Source of the DNA: Vampirovibrio chlorellavorus
GTDB taxonomy: Bacteria > Cyanobacteriota > Vampirovibrionia > Vampirovibrionales > Vampirovibrionaceae
NCBI GenBank assembly: GCA_001858525.1
Contig: LAPX01000004.1
Span: 1 to 64,000, forward strand
DNA length: 64,000 nt
Direction: 5' to 3'
A program made the position numbers and the translations under genes. Each line of letters starts with the position of its first letter. Position 1 is the first letter of the stretch. Positions 8,270 through 17,964 of the stretch are shown here, piece after piece. The notes below the pieces were generated by a model, which was not told the origin of the DNA, made no database searches, and saw nothing but the letters and a program-made list of their open reading frames with translations.

Positions 8270-9298
8270 GTGCCAGCCCCCTCCTCACCTCAAAAGATTT
8301 TGGTCATTCCGCTTCGCTACATTGGCGATACCATTCTCACGGTGCCGCTAATTCGGAATTTAAAACGGCTCTTTCCGGAAGCCCAGATTGATGTGCTGTG
8401 CAGCAAAACGGCCGCCCCTCTGCTGGAACCGTGTCCCTACCTTCGGTCTGTGATCATTGAACCCAAGGGCAGTGTGGCCCTGTGGCGCCTTTTAAAATCC
8501 GAACAGTACGACCAGATTTACAGCCTGCGCAAATCGGTGAGCTTGGCCCTACTGTGCAAATTGGCTGGCGTACCCAAAATCATTGGGTACGACAAGCAAC
8601 GCTTTCCATTTGGTTATAAACGTTGGGGGTTATTTCTGGATGCCAAAGCCCGCTACCCGTCCCTAAAAACAGAAGTCCCTCAAGCGATCAGTCACCTGTC
8701 TCTGCTGAACGCCGCAGGACTGCAGTCCACAGATAATCATCTGGAATTGTGGGCCACTGAAGCGGATCATCAAAAAATCGAAGACATTGTGCATCAAAAC
8801 GGGATTGACCCTCAACGACCCATGGCGGTGCTGCATGCGGCCAGCGCTTCCCATGGCAAACAAATTGAAATGAGCAAATTCACCGACAGCCTGCAGAAAC
8901 TGCAGCAGGCCGGTTATCAACTCATCGCCACCGGCACCCAAAACGATCATCATTTGTATGAAACGCTGGCTGAAACCACCGGCCTGCCGCTTCACAACCT
9001 GGCCGGAAAAACCAGCCTTAGGGAAACCGTGGCCCTGTATCAACGCATCCAGTTTTTATTAACCGTGGATTCCAGTCCTATTCACCTGGGAGCCGCCGCC
9101 GGCGTGCCCAATGTTGTGGGGGTCTTTGGCCCTACCAACCACAAGCAATGGGGGGCTCATAACACCCAAACGCGCTTTGAGCCTGTCTTTCAGGATTTAC
9201 CTTGTCGCCCTTGCTACGCCAAGGTCTGCGAGCATAATAACTGCAAGGTGCAGCTCAGTGGGCCTCAGATTGCCCAAGCGGTCAGTCAATTGACCTAG
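8270..9298 (+). CDS. Glycosyltransferase family 9 (heptosyltransferase-like)
   Basis: 342 residues with a GTG start. N-terminal KILVIPLRYIGDTILTVPLIRNLK (about 9-32) is the GT9/heptosyltransferase signature. The C-terminal half has LLTVDSSPIHLGAAAGVPNVVGVFGPTN, the nucleotide-sugar binding segment with the D-S/T-G/P-x-x-H pattern, followed by PC..C residues typical of the family end. These enzymes add ADP-heptose or similar sugars to the LPS core at the cytoplasmic face of the inner membrane, which points to an LPS-bearing outer membrane. The stop codon overlaps the convergent pilC stop by four bases (CTAG). Confidence 0.88.
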   Translation: MPAPSSPQKILVIPLRYIGDTILTVPLIRNLKRLFPEAQIDVLCSKTAAPLLEPCPYLRSVIIEPKGSVALWRLLKSEQYDQIYSLRKSVSLALLCKLAGVPKIIGYDKQRFPFGYKRWGLFLDAKARYPSLKTEVPQAISHLSLLNAAGLQSTDNHLELWATEADHQKIEDIVHQNGIDPQRPMAVLHAASASHGKQIEMSKFTDSLQKLQQAGYQLIATGTQNDHHLYETLAETTGLPLHNLAGKTSLRETVALYQRIQFLLTVDSSPIHLGAAAGVPNVVGVFGPTNHKQWGAHNTQTRFEPVFQDLPCRPCYAKVCEHNNCKVQLSGPQIAQAVSQLT

Positions 9299-10536
9299 CT
9301 GCCCGCCACCATGTTACTCATATCAAAGAGCGGAATGTACAGGGCCAAAGCCACGCCCAGCAACAGCCCGCCCAGCACGATTATCATAATGGGCTCAATC
9401 ATGGTGGTTAGCGTTTCTACAGCACGGTCCACTTCGATATCCAGATAATCAGCAGATTTATTGAGCATTTCCTCCATACGCCCGGTTTCCTCGGCAATGG
9501 CAATCATTTTGACCACCATAATGGGAAAGGCGTTGGTTTGCTCCAACGGGCGAGCCAGGGTCCCCCCCTGTAAAATACTTTCCTTGGCCTTATCAAAGGC
9601 AACCCTCAGTACATAGTTATCCACCGTGGCCGAAGCGGTGACCAAGGCCTCTACCAGAGCGATACCAGCCCCCACCGTACTGGCCAGCGTTCTGACAAAA
9701 CGACTGACATACACCTTGCGGAATAAATCGCCAATCAGTGGGATGGTCAACATCCACTGATCCACCACGGGTTTGCCCTTACCCGTGCGAAACATGTTGA
9801 ACCAGAAAAAGAAAGTACCACCGGCCACCAGAATAGCCCACCAAAAATTCAGCGTAAAATTACTGGCATCAATGAGTATCTTGGTGGGCAAGGGCAGCTC
9901 TGCCCCAAAGTTGGCAAACATGGATTGAAACTGAGGTACCACCACAATCATGATGACAATAATGACAGCCACAATAACCACAACTGTAAAAGCAGGGTAA
10001 ACCATAGCGCCCTGAATCGTGGCCTGCAAGGCCATGGTTTTTTCCATTAAGTGAGCCAAACGGGCGCACACCGTTTCCAGCTCTCCGCTCACCTCACCGG
10101 AACGAATCATGTTCACATACAAGCGCGAAAACTGCTTAGGATAGCGGGTAATGGCAGCACTGAAGGAATCCCCGGCAATAACATCGGCCCGTACTTTTTT
10201 CAAAATCTCTTTGAGGGCCTTATTCTCACTTTGCTGCTCCAGCAAAAACAAACCCTCAATCAAGGGAATCCCGGCATTGAGCAGCGTAGACATTTGCTGG
10301 GTCATCAAACAAACATCCTTTTGACCCACCTTGGGAGCCAGCAAATCGCCCAACAAAGGCACCTTTTGCAGCATATCGCCAATATCGGCACTTTGTTCAT
10401 CCTGCTCGATTTTGGTCGGGATATGGCCCTGACTGCGTAAAATATCCTTGGCTTCCCGCAGGTTCAGCGCTTCCACTTTTCCTTCAACCGTTTTACTGGT
10501 GGTTGGATCAATCGCCGAGTAAATAAATACAGCCAT
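9295..10536 (-). CDS. pilC: Type IV pilus/type II secretion inner-membrane platform protein PilC/GspF
   Basis: 413 residues of the GspF/PilC family. Residues 1-60 form the small N-terminal domain (FIYSAIDPTTSKTVEGKVEA). Two T2SSF domains follow (about 75-200 and 280-400), each starting with a helical bundle such as MTQQMSTLLNAGIPLIEGL and RTLASTVGAGIALVEAL, and each is followed by membrane segments. It forms the membrane platform that couples the PilB motor to pilus assembly. It starts 4 bases after the pilB stop; GGAGG lies about 12 bases before the ATG, inside the end of pilB. No pilT, pilM-Q or pilins are present in the window. Confidence 0.93.
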   Translation of the reverse strand: MAVFIYSAIDPTTSKTVEGKVEALNLREAKDILRSQGHIPTKIEQDEQSADIGDMLQKVPLLGDLLAPKVGQKDVCLMTQQMSTLLNAGIPLIEGLFLLEQQSENKALKEILKKVRADVIAGDSFSAAITRYPKQFSRLYVNMIRSGEVSGELETVCARLAHLMEKTMALQATIQGAMVYPAFTVVVIVAVIIVIMIVVVPQFQSMFANFGAELPLPTKILIDASNFTLNFWWAILVAGGTFFFWFNMFRTGKGKPVVDQWMLTIPLIGDLFRKVYVSRFVRTLASTVGAGIALVEALVTASATVDNYVLRVAFDKAKESILQGGTLARPLEQTNAFPIMVVKMIAIAEETGRMEEMLNKSADYLDIEVDRAVETLTTMIEPIMIIVLGGLLLGVALALYIPLFDMSNMVAGS

Positions 10537-10540
10537 GGCC

Positions 10541-12415
10541 TTACGATTCCTCCAAATCCAGACCCAACACGCGGGTCACTTCTTCCACCGTGGTCAATCC
10601 CGAAAAAATCTTGCGCTTGCCGTCCATAGCCAGGGTGAGCATACCGTGTTTGACTGCGGCATCCTGAATGACGAAGGTAGAGGCCTGCGCCTCGATCAGT
10701 TCACCAATTTCCCGGTTCATATTCATAATTTCATAAAGGCCGATACGCCCTTGGTAACCACTGCCCTCACAACGATCACAGCCCGTTCCTTTTTGCAAAA
10801 TCACGGGTTTTTCAGGATTTTTAATACCCAGTATCTGCAATTCTTCCTCGCTCGCTTCATAGGAAACCTTGCACTTGGAACAATTCCGGCGAACCAGACG
10901 CTGGGCCAAAATACCAATGACCGCAGAACTGACCAGATAGGACGGCGCTCCCATTTCCAGCAGGCGGGTCACTGTTTTGGCCGTACTGTTGGTGTGCAAA
11001 GTGCTAAATACCAAGTGACCAGTTAAAGCGGCGTGAATGGCCGCTTCCATGGTTTCCTCATCCCGAATCTCACCCACCATCACCACATCTGGATCCTGAC
11101 GCAAAATGGCTCTCAGACAAAGGGCAAATGTTAACCCGGCCTTGTGAGAAACCTGAGTCTGGTTGATACCGGCCAACGGATACTCGACCGGATCCTCGAT
11201 GGTGGTAATGTTTCTCTCGGGAGAATTAATTTCCCGCAAACACGAATACAAAGTGGTGGTTTTACCAGAACCAGTGGGGCCCGTCACCAGAATAATGCCG
11301 TGCGGAGATTTAATCATCTTGGCAATCCGCTTGACCTCTTCAGCTGGCAAACCCAACTTTTCTAGCCCACCCGTGGTGGAGTTGGGTTTTAGCAAACGAA
11401 TCACGATCTTTTCGCCAAACTGTACCGCCAGCGAGTTGACCCGCATATCAATTTCCTGACTTCCTGCTTTTATTTTCATACGGCCATCTTGTGGACGCCG
11501 ACGCTCAGCGATATCCATACCACTCGACACTTTAATCCGGGAGGTCACCGCACCAGCCATTTTTTTAGGAATGGATTTTACTTCTTTCAAAATACCGTGA
11601 ATCCTGAAGCGAACCAGCAAGCGCTCCTTCTGAGGCTCAATATGCACGTCCGATGCGTCACACTCAATGGCTTCCAACAGAATGGAATTGACCAACTGCA
11701 CCACGGGCGCGTCATCGGCGGCCATTTCTGCTTCCAACTCGGAGGCGGTCGTCTCTGTAAACATGGTATTATCGCCGGCCAAATCCTCTTCCAGCCGGGC
11801 CAATACCTCATCCGAAGAGGTATGGGTGCCATAAAATTTATCCAGTAAAGCCACCATTTCTTTATGGGTGGACACTCTGGGAATGGGTCGGTACCCTGTC
11901 AGCAGCGCAATTTCATCCAGCACATGCAAGTTGTCTGGACGGGCCATAATCACTTCCAGGCGCTTATACTCCTGACTGACCCTGAGAGGAACAATCATGT
12001 GCCGCTTCATAAAGTCCTGAGGGATCAATTTCATGACCTCAGGATTCAGCTCAAGATGACTGGTATCGATATACTGTAGGCCATGCAATTTGGCCAGACC
12101 TTTTCCCAGTTGTACTTCATCAATAAAGCCCAGCTTAATCAGGATAGAACCCAGAGGCGCACCCGTCGCTTTGCCTTCCTGCAAGGCCTGGGCCAGTTGC
12201 TTGTCATTAATAAAGCCTTCTTCAATCAGCACATCCCCAATACGCTTGGGTCCTTTTTTAACCACAGGCGTAACGGGCAAAGCAGGAGCAACCGACTGCC
12301 CATTACTGGTAACAGCCACCGGCGGAACGGACGGCAGTGAACCACCCACCGGATTTTGTGGCGGCGGATTGGATCGTGGATTTGAGTTATCCGAGGGTGT
12401 CAAAGGGGAACTCAA
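10541..12415 (-). CDS. pilB: Type IV pilus assembly / type II secretion ATPase PilB/GspE
   Basis: 624 residues. The start is a TTG with GGAG 8 bases upstream. Residues 1-55 are Pro/Ser-rich. An MshEN domain follows (about 57-190: RIGDVLIEEGFI, LGSILIKLGFI). The GspE ATPase core contains the Walker A GPTGSGKTT (379-387), the Asp and His boxes, and a tetracysteine zinc knuckle (CSKC ... CDRC) near the C-terminus. It powers pilus extension or pseudopilus assembly from the cytoplasm. MshEN domains can bind c-di-GMP, so extension may respond to that signal, as in MshE; the key residues were not checked. It forms an operon with pilC. Confidence 0.94.
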   Translation of the reverse strand: MSSPLTPSDNSNPRSNPPPQNPVGGSLPSVPPVAVTSNGQSVAPALPVTPVVKKGPKRIGDVLIEEGFINDKQLAQALQEGKATGAPLGSILIKLGFIDEVQLGKGLAKLHGLQYIDTSHLELNPEVMKLIPQDFMKRHMIVPLRVSQEYKRLEVIMARPDNLHVLDEIALLTGYRPIPRVSTHKEMVALLDKFYGTHTSSDEVLARLEEDLAGDNTMFTETTASELEAEMAADDAPVVQLVNSILLEAIECDASDVHIEPQKERLLVRFRIHGILKEVKSIPKKMAGAVTSRIKVSSGMDIAERRRPQDGRMKIKAGSQEIDMRVNSLAVQFGEKIVIRLLKPNSTTGGLEKLGLPAEEVKRIAKMIKSPHGIILVTGPTGSGKTTTLYSCLREINSPERNITTIEDPVEYPLAGINQTQVSHKAGLTFALCLRAILRQDPDVVMVGEIRDEETMEAAIHAALTGHLVFSTLHTNSTAKTVTRLLEMGAPSYLVSSAVIGILAQRLVRRNCSKCKVSYEASEEELQILGIKNPEKPVILQKGTGCDRCEGSGYQGRIGLYEIMNMNREIGELIEAQASTFVIQDAAVKHGMLTLAMDGKRKIFSGLTTVEEVTRVLGLDLEES

Positions 12416-12473
12416 TGCTCAAACTCCATGCTGTAGCAGTCATCCAAACCAGATTCGTTCAATCGGTCTTCTA

Positions 12474-12502
12474 TTTTGTTTATGTCGGCATTTCCTTATA
12501 AT
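12474..12502 (+). promoter_or_regulatory. Putative sigma70-type promoter for prmC
   Basis: TATAAT at 12497-12502 preceded at 17 bases by TTTTGT (12474-12479). It lies in the 144-base divergent gap between pilB and prmC and reads toward prmC. The -10 is perfect and the -35 weak. Inference only. Confidence 0.45.
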
Positions 12503-12559
12503 TCTTGAATCCCAAAATTTTTTTTTTGAAAAATCATCTTTTTAAATGAGCCTGCTTAT

Positions 12560-13417
12560 ATGACCCTCACCCTTCAAGAAGCGTGGCAACACATTCAAAA
12601 CAGCCTATTGGCAACTGGTGCCTCTCCTGAGCAGGCCCAATCTGAAAGTGGCTGGATTTTGGAATACCTTCGGGGCGTGAATCAGGCAGCACTTTACCTG
12701 AACGAGTCAGAGCGCCTCAGTGAATCGGAATGGGCCCAGCTACAAGATTTTTTATACCAACGCACCGTCAAGCGCATCCCTATTCAGTATTTGCTGCACG
12801 AGGCGTGGTTTTACGGACTGAAATTTTATGTCAACCCGTATGTGCTCATTCCTCGCCCGGAGACTGAGTTACTGGTTGAAAAGGCCCTGGCCCTGCTAAA
12901 GCCTGGCATGCAGTTGCTGGATGTAGGTACTGGCCCTGGCACCCTTGCCCTGACCCTGGCCCATCAGCTGGGCCAAAGCGTTTCTATCACCGCCGTAGAT
13001 GTATCGCCTGAAGCGCTGCAAGTGGCCCGTATCAACCAAAAGCGACTGGGAACCCAGGTTCGCCTCTTGCCAGCGGGCGATTTATTTACCCCGGTGGCAG
13101 GAGCGCAATTCGACTTGATCGTGTCCAATCCACCTTATATAGACAGAGGTCTCAAACCAACGCTGACCCCAGAGGTACGGGATCATGAGCCGCATATCGC
13201 CCTATTCCCGCCTGATTCGGAAGATGCCTATTACTTCTACCGCAGGCTGGCTGTAGACAGTAAATCCCACCTCAAGCCAAACGGCCACATCCTGATGGAA
13301 TGCGGGGCGGGCATGGGACCCGACATCACCCAGTTATTTTTGCAACAGGGCTACAATCAGATTCACACCATTCGCGATTATGCCGGGCTGGATCGCATTA
13401 TCGCCGCCTCATTGTAG
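12560..13417 (+). CDS. prmC: Peptide chain release factor N5-glutamine methyltransferase PrmC
   Basis: Methylates the Gln of the GGQ motif in release factors RF1/RF2 using S-adenosylmethionine. 285 residues. The helical N-terminal domain (1-95) ends in the family RIPIQYLL segment. PRPETELLVEKAL (about 99-111) is a PrmC hallmark. SAM motif I is DVGTGPGTLA (121-130), and the catalytic SNPPYI is at about 189-194. The usual prfA neighbour is absent here. Divergent from pilB with its own likely promoter. Confidence 0.93.
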   Translation: MTLTLQEAWQHIQNSLLATGASPEQAQSESGWILEYLRGVNQAALYLNESERLSESEWAQLQDFLYQRTVKRIPIQYLLHEAWFYGLKFYVNPYVLIPRPETELLVEKALALLKPGMQLLDVGTGPGTLALTLAHQLGQSVSITAVDVSPEALQVARINQKRLGTQVRLLPAGDLFTPVAGAQFDLIVSNPPYIDRGLKPTLTPEVRDHEPHIALFPPDSEDAYYFYRRLAVDSKSHLKPNGHILMECGAGMGPDITQLFLQQGYNQIHTIRDYAGLDRIIAASL

Positions 13418-13542
13418 TGCCAAAGTGCCGTGGCAGCCGGGCTCTCAATTCTTAAAAGAATCTAAAGGATGCTTAAATTTGCCTGTTTTTCGGCTAAATT
13501 GTTGGGTAGCAACCTATCAGTCAATTCAAGAGGTTTATTGTT

Positions 13543-15390
13543 ATGGCTAAAGTCGTCGGTATCGATTTAGGGACAACCAACTCGGTTGTGGCCGTAATGG
13601 AGGGGGGCAAACCCACCGTTATCGCCAACGCCGAAGGGAACCGCACCACCCCATCTATTGTGGGTTTCTCCAAAACCGGTGAGCGTCTGGTAGGCTTGCT
13701 GGCCAAGCGCCAAGCGGTACTCAACCCGGATCGTACCATCGCTTCCAACAAGCGGCATATGGGTACCGATAAAACCTGGACCATCGATGGCAAAGATTGG
13801 ACCCCTCAGGAAATTTCCGCGCAAATTCTGCGCAAGCTGGCCGATGACGCTTCCAAATACCTGGGAGAAAAAGTCACCCAGGCCGTTATTACGGTTCCCG
13901 CCTACTTCAACGACAGCCAACGTCAGGCCACCAAAGACGCCGGTAAAATCGCCGGTCTGGAAGTCCTGCGCATCATCAACGAGCCCACCGCAGCCGCTTT
14001 GGCCTATGGTCTGGACAAGAAAAGCGACGAAAAAATCCTGGTCTTCGACTTGGGGGGTGGTACCTTCGATGTGTCCATCCTGGAAGTGGGCGACGGCGTT
14101 TTCGAAGTAAAATCCACCAGCGGCGACACCAAACTGGGCGGAGATGATTTTGACGAAGCCGTTATGGAATGGATGGTTGAAGAGTTCCGCAAACAGGAAG
14201 GCATGGACCTGAAAGGCGACAAACAAGCCCTGCAACGTTTGAAAGAAGCCGCCGAAAAAGCCAAGTGCGAACTGTCCACCCTGATGGAATCGCATGTCAG
14301 CTTGCCCTTTATCACCGCCGATGCCAACGGCCCCAAACACTTGGAATTGACCTTGACCCGAGCCAACTTCAACGCCATTACCAAGGACTTGGTGCAGCGT
14401 TGCAGAGGCCCCGTTGAACAAGCCCTGAGAGACGCCAAACTGTCCCCGTCCGAAATTGACGAAGTGGTACTGGTCGGCGGCTCCACCCGGATTCCTGCGG
14501 TTCAGGAGCTGGTCAAATCGCTGACGGGCGGCAAAGAGCCTCACCAGGGCGTGAACCCTGATGAAGTCGTAGCCATCGGTGCAGCCGTTCAGGCAGGCGT
14601 CTTGGCCGGTGAAGTCAAAGACATCGTACTGCTGGACGTTACGCCCTTGTCCTTGGGGATTGAAACCCTGGGTGGCGTCATGACCAAGCTGGTGGAACGC
14701 AACACCACCATCCCGGTGCGTCGCAGCGAGACTTTCTCCACTGCCGATGACAACCAGAGCAGCGTAGATGTCCACGTACTGCAAGGCGAGCGCCCCATGG
14801 CCCGTGACAACAAATCGCTGGGCAACTTCCGCCTGGAAGGCATTATGCCCGCTCCCCGCGGCGTGCCCAAAATTGAAGTGACCTTCGACATTGACGCCAA
14901 CGGCATTCTGAACGTAACCGCCAAGGATCAGGCCACCGGCAAAGAGCAGAAAATCACCATCACCAATACGTCCAACCTGAAGGAAGACGAAATTGAAAAA
15001 ATGGTGAAAGAAGCTGAGGCTCACCGCAGCGAGGACGAGAAGTTCAAGCAGCAGGTAGAAGCCAAAAACCAGGCTGATAACCTGTGCCACAGCGCCGAAA
15101 AAATGGTGAAGGATCTGGGTGACAAGTGCCCGGAAAGCGAAAAAGCGACCATCCAGAAGCAGATTGATGATCTCAGAGCGGCCATTCAGAGCAATGATAC
15201 CGATCAGATCAAGCAACTGCAGGAAGTGCTGCAACAATCGCTGTACAGCTTGTCCACCAAAGCCTACGAGCAGGCTGGTGCGGCTCCAGGCGCCGAAAGC
15301 AACGCAGGCCCTTCCGCCGGTGCTCCGGATGAGGACATCATTGATGCCGAATTCCGTCCCTCCGACGAAGGGGTGGGTGCCAACAAGTAA
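13543..15390 (+). CDS. dnaK: Chaperone DnaK (Hsp70)
   Basis: 615 residues covering all Hsp70 domains. Nucleotide-binding domain (1-about 385): [48 protein letters not shown], and [10 protein letters not shown]. The interdomain linker [11 protein letters not shown] follows, then the substrate-binding domain with the conserved NTTIP and ITITNTS segments. The helical lid (about 500-580) leads to an Ala/Gly-rich tail ending near the DAEF motif. I saw no CIRCE operator (TTAGCACTC-N9-GAGTGCTAA) upstream, and no grpE or dnaJ next to it, so control may be by another route. AAGAGG lies about 8 bases before the ATG. A strong terminator follows at 15414. Confidence 0.98.
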   Translation: MAKVVGIDLGTTNSVVAVMEGGKPTVIANAEGNRTTPSIVGFSKTGERLVGLLAKRQAVLNPDRTIASNKRHMGTDKTWTIDGKDWTPQEISAQILRKLADDASKYLGEKVTQAVITVPAYFNDSQRQATKDAGKIAGLEVLRIINEPTAAALAYGLDKKSDEKILVFDLGGGTFDVSILEVGDGVFEVKSTSGDTKLGGDDFDEAVMEWMVEEFRKQEGMDLKGDKQALQRLKEAAEKAKCELSTLMESHVSLPFITADANGPKHLELTLTRANFNAITKDLVQRCRGPVEQALRDAKLSPSEIDEVVLVGGSTRIPAVQELVKSLTGGKEPHQGVNPDEVVAIGAAVQAGVLAGEVKDIVLLDVTPLSLGIETLGGVMTKLVERNTTIPVRRSETFSTADDNQSSVDVHVLQGERPMARDNKSLGNFRLEGIMPAPRGVPKIEVTFDIDANGILNVTAKDQATGKEQKITITNTSNLKEDEIEKMVKEAEAHRSEDEKFKQQVEAKNQADNLCHSAEKMVKDLGDKCPESEKATIQKQIDDLRAAIQSNDTDQIKQLQEVLQQSLYSLSTKAYEQAGAAPGAESNAGPSAGAPDEDIIDAEFRPSDEGVGANK

Positions 15391-15413
15391 TCGCGGCACA
15401 GCGCACGTTTTTC

Positions 15414-15440
15414 AAAAGACCCGCTTTGGGCGGGTCTTTT
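15414..15440 (+). terminator. Intrinsic terminator of dnaK
   Basis: AAAAGACCCGC (15414-15424), a 5-base loop, and GCGGGTCTTTT (15430-15440): an 11-base stem ending in T residues, 24 bases after the dnaK stop. It separates dnaK from comEC. Confidence 0.9.
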
Positions 15441-15521
15441 GGCGTATTTTGGCCTGTTGCTTGGGCCGGGTATAATGCTAGGAACCTCATCAGCCATCAA
15501 CACAGGAATATCTAACCCACA

Positions 15522-17816
15522 ATGGCCCCCACCGTTGATTCTCCCCTGCCGCCCAACCCGGCCGCATTGACTTCCAACCCCGAAGCCACCCTAAACCCGC
15601 CTCACCCGCTGAAACCAGCCCCTACTTCCACCGGCAAAACAGCGCCTAAAAAGCTGCTGGCTACCTATGAAGCATTTCTGGTGCCTGCCCTGATTCTGTT
15701 TCTGGCGGGTAACGCCCTAGCTTTTGCCTTACCCAGTCTGGCCTTTGCTCGCTTTGAAATTGGCGTTCCGCTGTGCGTGGCCTTTTTGGGCATTGCCATT
15801 TATGCCATTGGTCAAACCGGACAAAGCTGGGCCATTAAGCTCAATTTGTGGCTGATTGCACTGGTGGCAGGCAGTCTACACTTCCAGTACCGGCAATTTA
15901 CCCCGTCAGCACAGGATGTTTCCCGACTGGCCCCCTTGCAGCGGGCCGAAGTGATGGGCACCTTGCTGTCTCAAACCGGGCCACACCGTGGCGTTTTGGA
16001 AGTCTCTGCCCTGAACGGCCAAAAAACCAGCGGACGCATTCAGGTCAGTTGGCCCGCCGAAGAGCGAGGCGAAGCGGTGGCGGCAGGAACCCGTCTACTT
16101 ATTAGCGGATCACTGGCCCTGCCTTACGAAAGCCAGATTCCCGGGGCCTTTAATCAGGCTGATTATTTGCGGAACCAGCACATCACCGCCATTCTCAAAA
16201 AACCGCTGCGGGTGATTGCCTTTGAAACCCGCAATGACCCTCACTTCGTGCTGCAACGGATCACCGATCACTTCAAAGACAACATTGCCCAAGCCTTTAC
16301 CCGGCAGTTGCCCTCCCCGCAAGCGGAAATTCTGGGTGGACTGGTGCTCGGCGACAAGGCCATTCCCGTGGATAAAGCCGTCAAGCAGGCTTTCATTCAG
16401 ACCGGGCTGGTGCATTTGCTGGCCGCCTCCGGGATGAACGTGGGCATTATCGCCGGGGCCATTTTATGGCTGATGACCCTGCTGAAAGTGCCTTATCGGG
16501 TGCGCATTGGGGTGGCCATGGTTGCAGTGGCTTTTTACAGCCTGCTCACCGGGCTTCCACCCTCCATTCAGCGGGCTTCGGCCATGCTGGAAATTGCCCT
16601 GGCCCTCAAATTACTCAACCGGGAGTTAAGCCCCGTGTTCTTGCTGTGCGTGGCCAGCACCCTGCTGGTGGGACTGAACCCGGATTGCATTGGCAGTATT
16701 GGCTTTCAGTTCTCGGTACTCACCACCTTCGGCTTGCTGAGCATGGTCCCCCCGCTGCAAGAGGCCATCGGCTACTACATCACCCGCTGGCTGGCGGGTA
16801 TCATTTTGGTGCCACTGGTGGCCCAGTTGTGGGTGTGGCCGCTGTCGGTGGCCTATTTCAACCAGTTTCCGGTGCATACCATCCCCCTCAATATTGCAGC
16901 CCTGGTACTAGTCACGCCGCTGACCGTGCTGGGCTTTGCCGCAGGCGTGCTAAACCTGATCGCGCCAGCACTCGGCGGCCTGCTGAGCTGGGCGGCCCTG
17001 CCCTTCCTAAACGGCTTGCTGAACCTGGCTCAATGGGGGCAAGCGCAAAGCTGGGCCCAGTGGATGCTGGCCTCTCCAGCCCCGTGGCAGATTTTAGGTC
17101 TGTACACTCTGCTCTTGGGGCTGAGTTGGCTCATTCATCAGGCCCCGCAGTGGCCCAAACGGTTTAAAGCCCTGGCCGTCCTGCTTCCCCTGAGTTTGAT
17201 CCTGACGGGCACCTGGGCGGAAAGCCAGCAGCTCAATCAGCAAACCCGGCTGGCCCTGCTGCCCTTGTCCTATCGCACCGAGGCCGTTTTGATTCAACCA
17301 GCCCACAGTCACACCCAGGTTTTGCTCGCCCCGGAGGCCCTGGGATACTTTGAGGCCCGTGCCTTGAGCGATTACTTTCGGCATCATCAAATCACCCGGC
17401 TGGATGCCCTGGTGCTACTGCCGCAGGCCGACAGCAGCCCTTACGGCAGCAACAGCTGGAAAGCGGCCCTCAAACAGACCCGTATCGGCCGGCTGATTGC
17501 CCAAACTAGCGCACCAATGCCGTCCCAATTCAAAGCCCAGCAGTACTACCGCTTTCCTCGGGGCGGTGGCATTCTGCAAGTGAAGCAATGGCAATTGCAA
17601 GGCGTCCTGAACCAACCAGGGCAGCAACTGCACATTCTGGATAACAAGCGCTGTTTACTGGCCATTCAAAGTGAACTGAACGCAAAAAGCCCCACAGCAT
17701 GTGGACTCCGACTGATCAATCAGCGTAGCGGCACCCGATTGCTGGGACCTGTCCCCCTTCAACCAGAGCGTTTTTACCAACTGGCCCACGAGGGAAACAC
17801 GCTCAAAATTTACTAG
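15522..17816 (+). CDS. comEC: ComEC/Rec2 family DNA-uptake channel protein
   Basis: 764 residues. A 45-residue Pro-rich cytoplasmic start precedes two or three membrane segments and the DUF4131-type soluble domain (about 110-230). The Competence domain follows (about 260-540), with the diagnostic LGDKAIP, HLLAASGMNVGIIAGAI, and SIGFQFSVLTTFGLL. It should form the inner-membrane channel for transforming single-stranded DNA, so with PilB/PilC it suggests natural transformation. The C-terminal region (about 575-764) sits where ComEC usually carries a metallo-beta-lactamase-like domain, but no HxHxDH metal motif is visible, so nuclease activity is unlikely. ATG with GGAATA upstream. Confidence 0.9.
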   Translation: MAPTVDSPLPPNPAALTSNPEATLNPPHPLKPAPTSTGKTAPKKLLATYEAFLVPALILFLAGNALAFALPSLAFARFEIGVPLCVAFLGIAIYAIGQTGQSWAIKLNLWLIALVAGSLHFQYRQFTPSAQDVSRLAPLQRAEVMGTLLSQTGPHRGVLEVSALNGQKTSGRIQVSWPAEERGEAVAAGTRLLISGSLALPYESQIPGAFNQADYLRNQHITAILKKPLRVIAFETRNDPHFVLQRITDHFKDNIAQAFTRQLPSPQAEILGGLVLGDKAIPVDKAVKQAFIQTGLVHLLAASGMNVGIIAGAILWLMTLLKVPYRVRIGVAMVAVAFYSLLTGLPPSIQRASAMLEIALALKLLNRELSPVFLLCVASTLLVGLNPDCIGSIGFQFSVLTTFGLLSMVPPLQEAIGYYITRWLAGIILVPLVAQLWVWPLSVAYFNQFPVHTIPLNIAALVLVTPLTVLGFAAGVLNLIAPALGGLLSWAALPFLNGLLNLAQWGQAQSWAQWMLASPAPWQILGLYTLLLGLSWLIHQAPQWPKRFKALAVLLPLSLILTGTWAESQQLNQQTRLALLPLSYRTEAVLIQPAHSHTQVLLAPEALGYFEARALSDYFRHHQITRLDALVLLPQADSSPYGSNSWKAALKQTRIGRLIAQTSAPMPSQFKAQQYYRFPRGGGILQVKQWQLQGVLNQPGQQLHILDNKRCLLAIQSELNAKSPTACGLRLINQRSGTRLLGPVPLQPERFYQLAHEGNTLKIY

Positions 17817-17927
17817 CCAAGCGCAGTCTTAAAGTCGAAACACCCTCATCATCCTAACTAAGGGAGGCTTCGGCACTTCAACTTCTCTGCAAGTGTCCTG
17901 AGCATAGGCGAACAGAGCCTAAAAGGC

Positions 17928-17956
17928 CTGAAACGACTACCCCAAACCCGTTTCAG
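17928..17956. repeat. Hairpin between convergent comEC and gpmI
   Basis: CTGAAACG (17928-17935) pairs with CGTTTCAG (17949-17956) across a 13-base loop. It lacks a T-run, but it is the only structured feature I see in this 148-base convergent spacer, so it may terminate or protect one of the two transcripts. Confidence 0.4.
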
Positions 17957-17964
17957 CAATCCGC

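Noticed and set aside
13418-13542. CIRCE or other heat-shock operator before dnaK
   Set aside because: No TTAGCACTC-N9-GAGTGCTAA or recognisable half-site found.
13567-15399. 610-codon open frame opposite dnaK
   Set aside because: Long antisense frames opposite dnaK are a known effect of its codon use; the plus-strand protein is a complete Hsp70.
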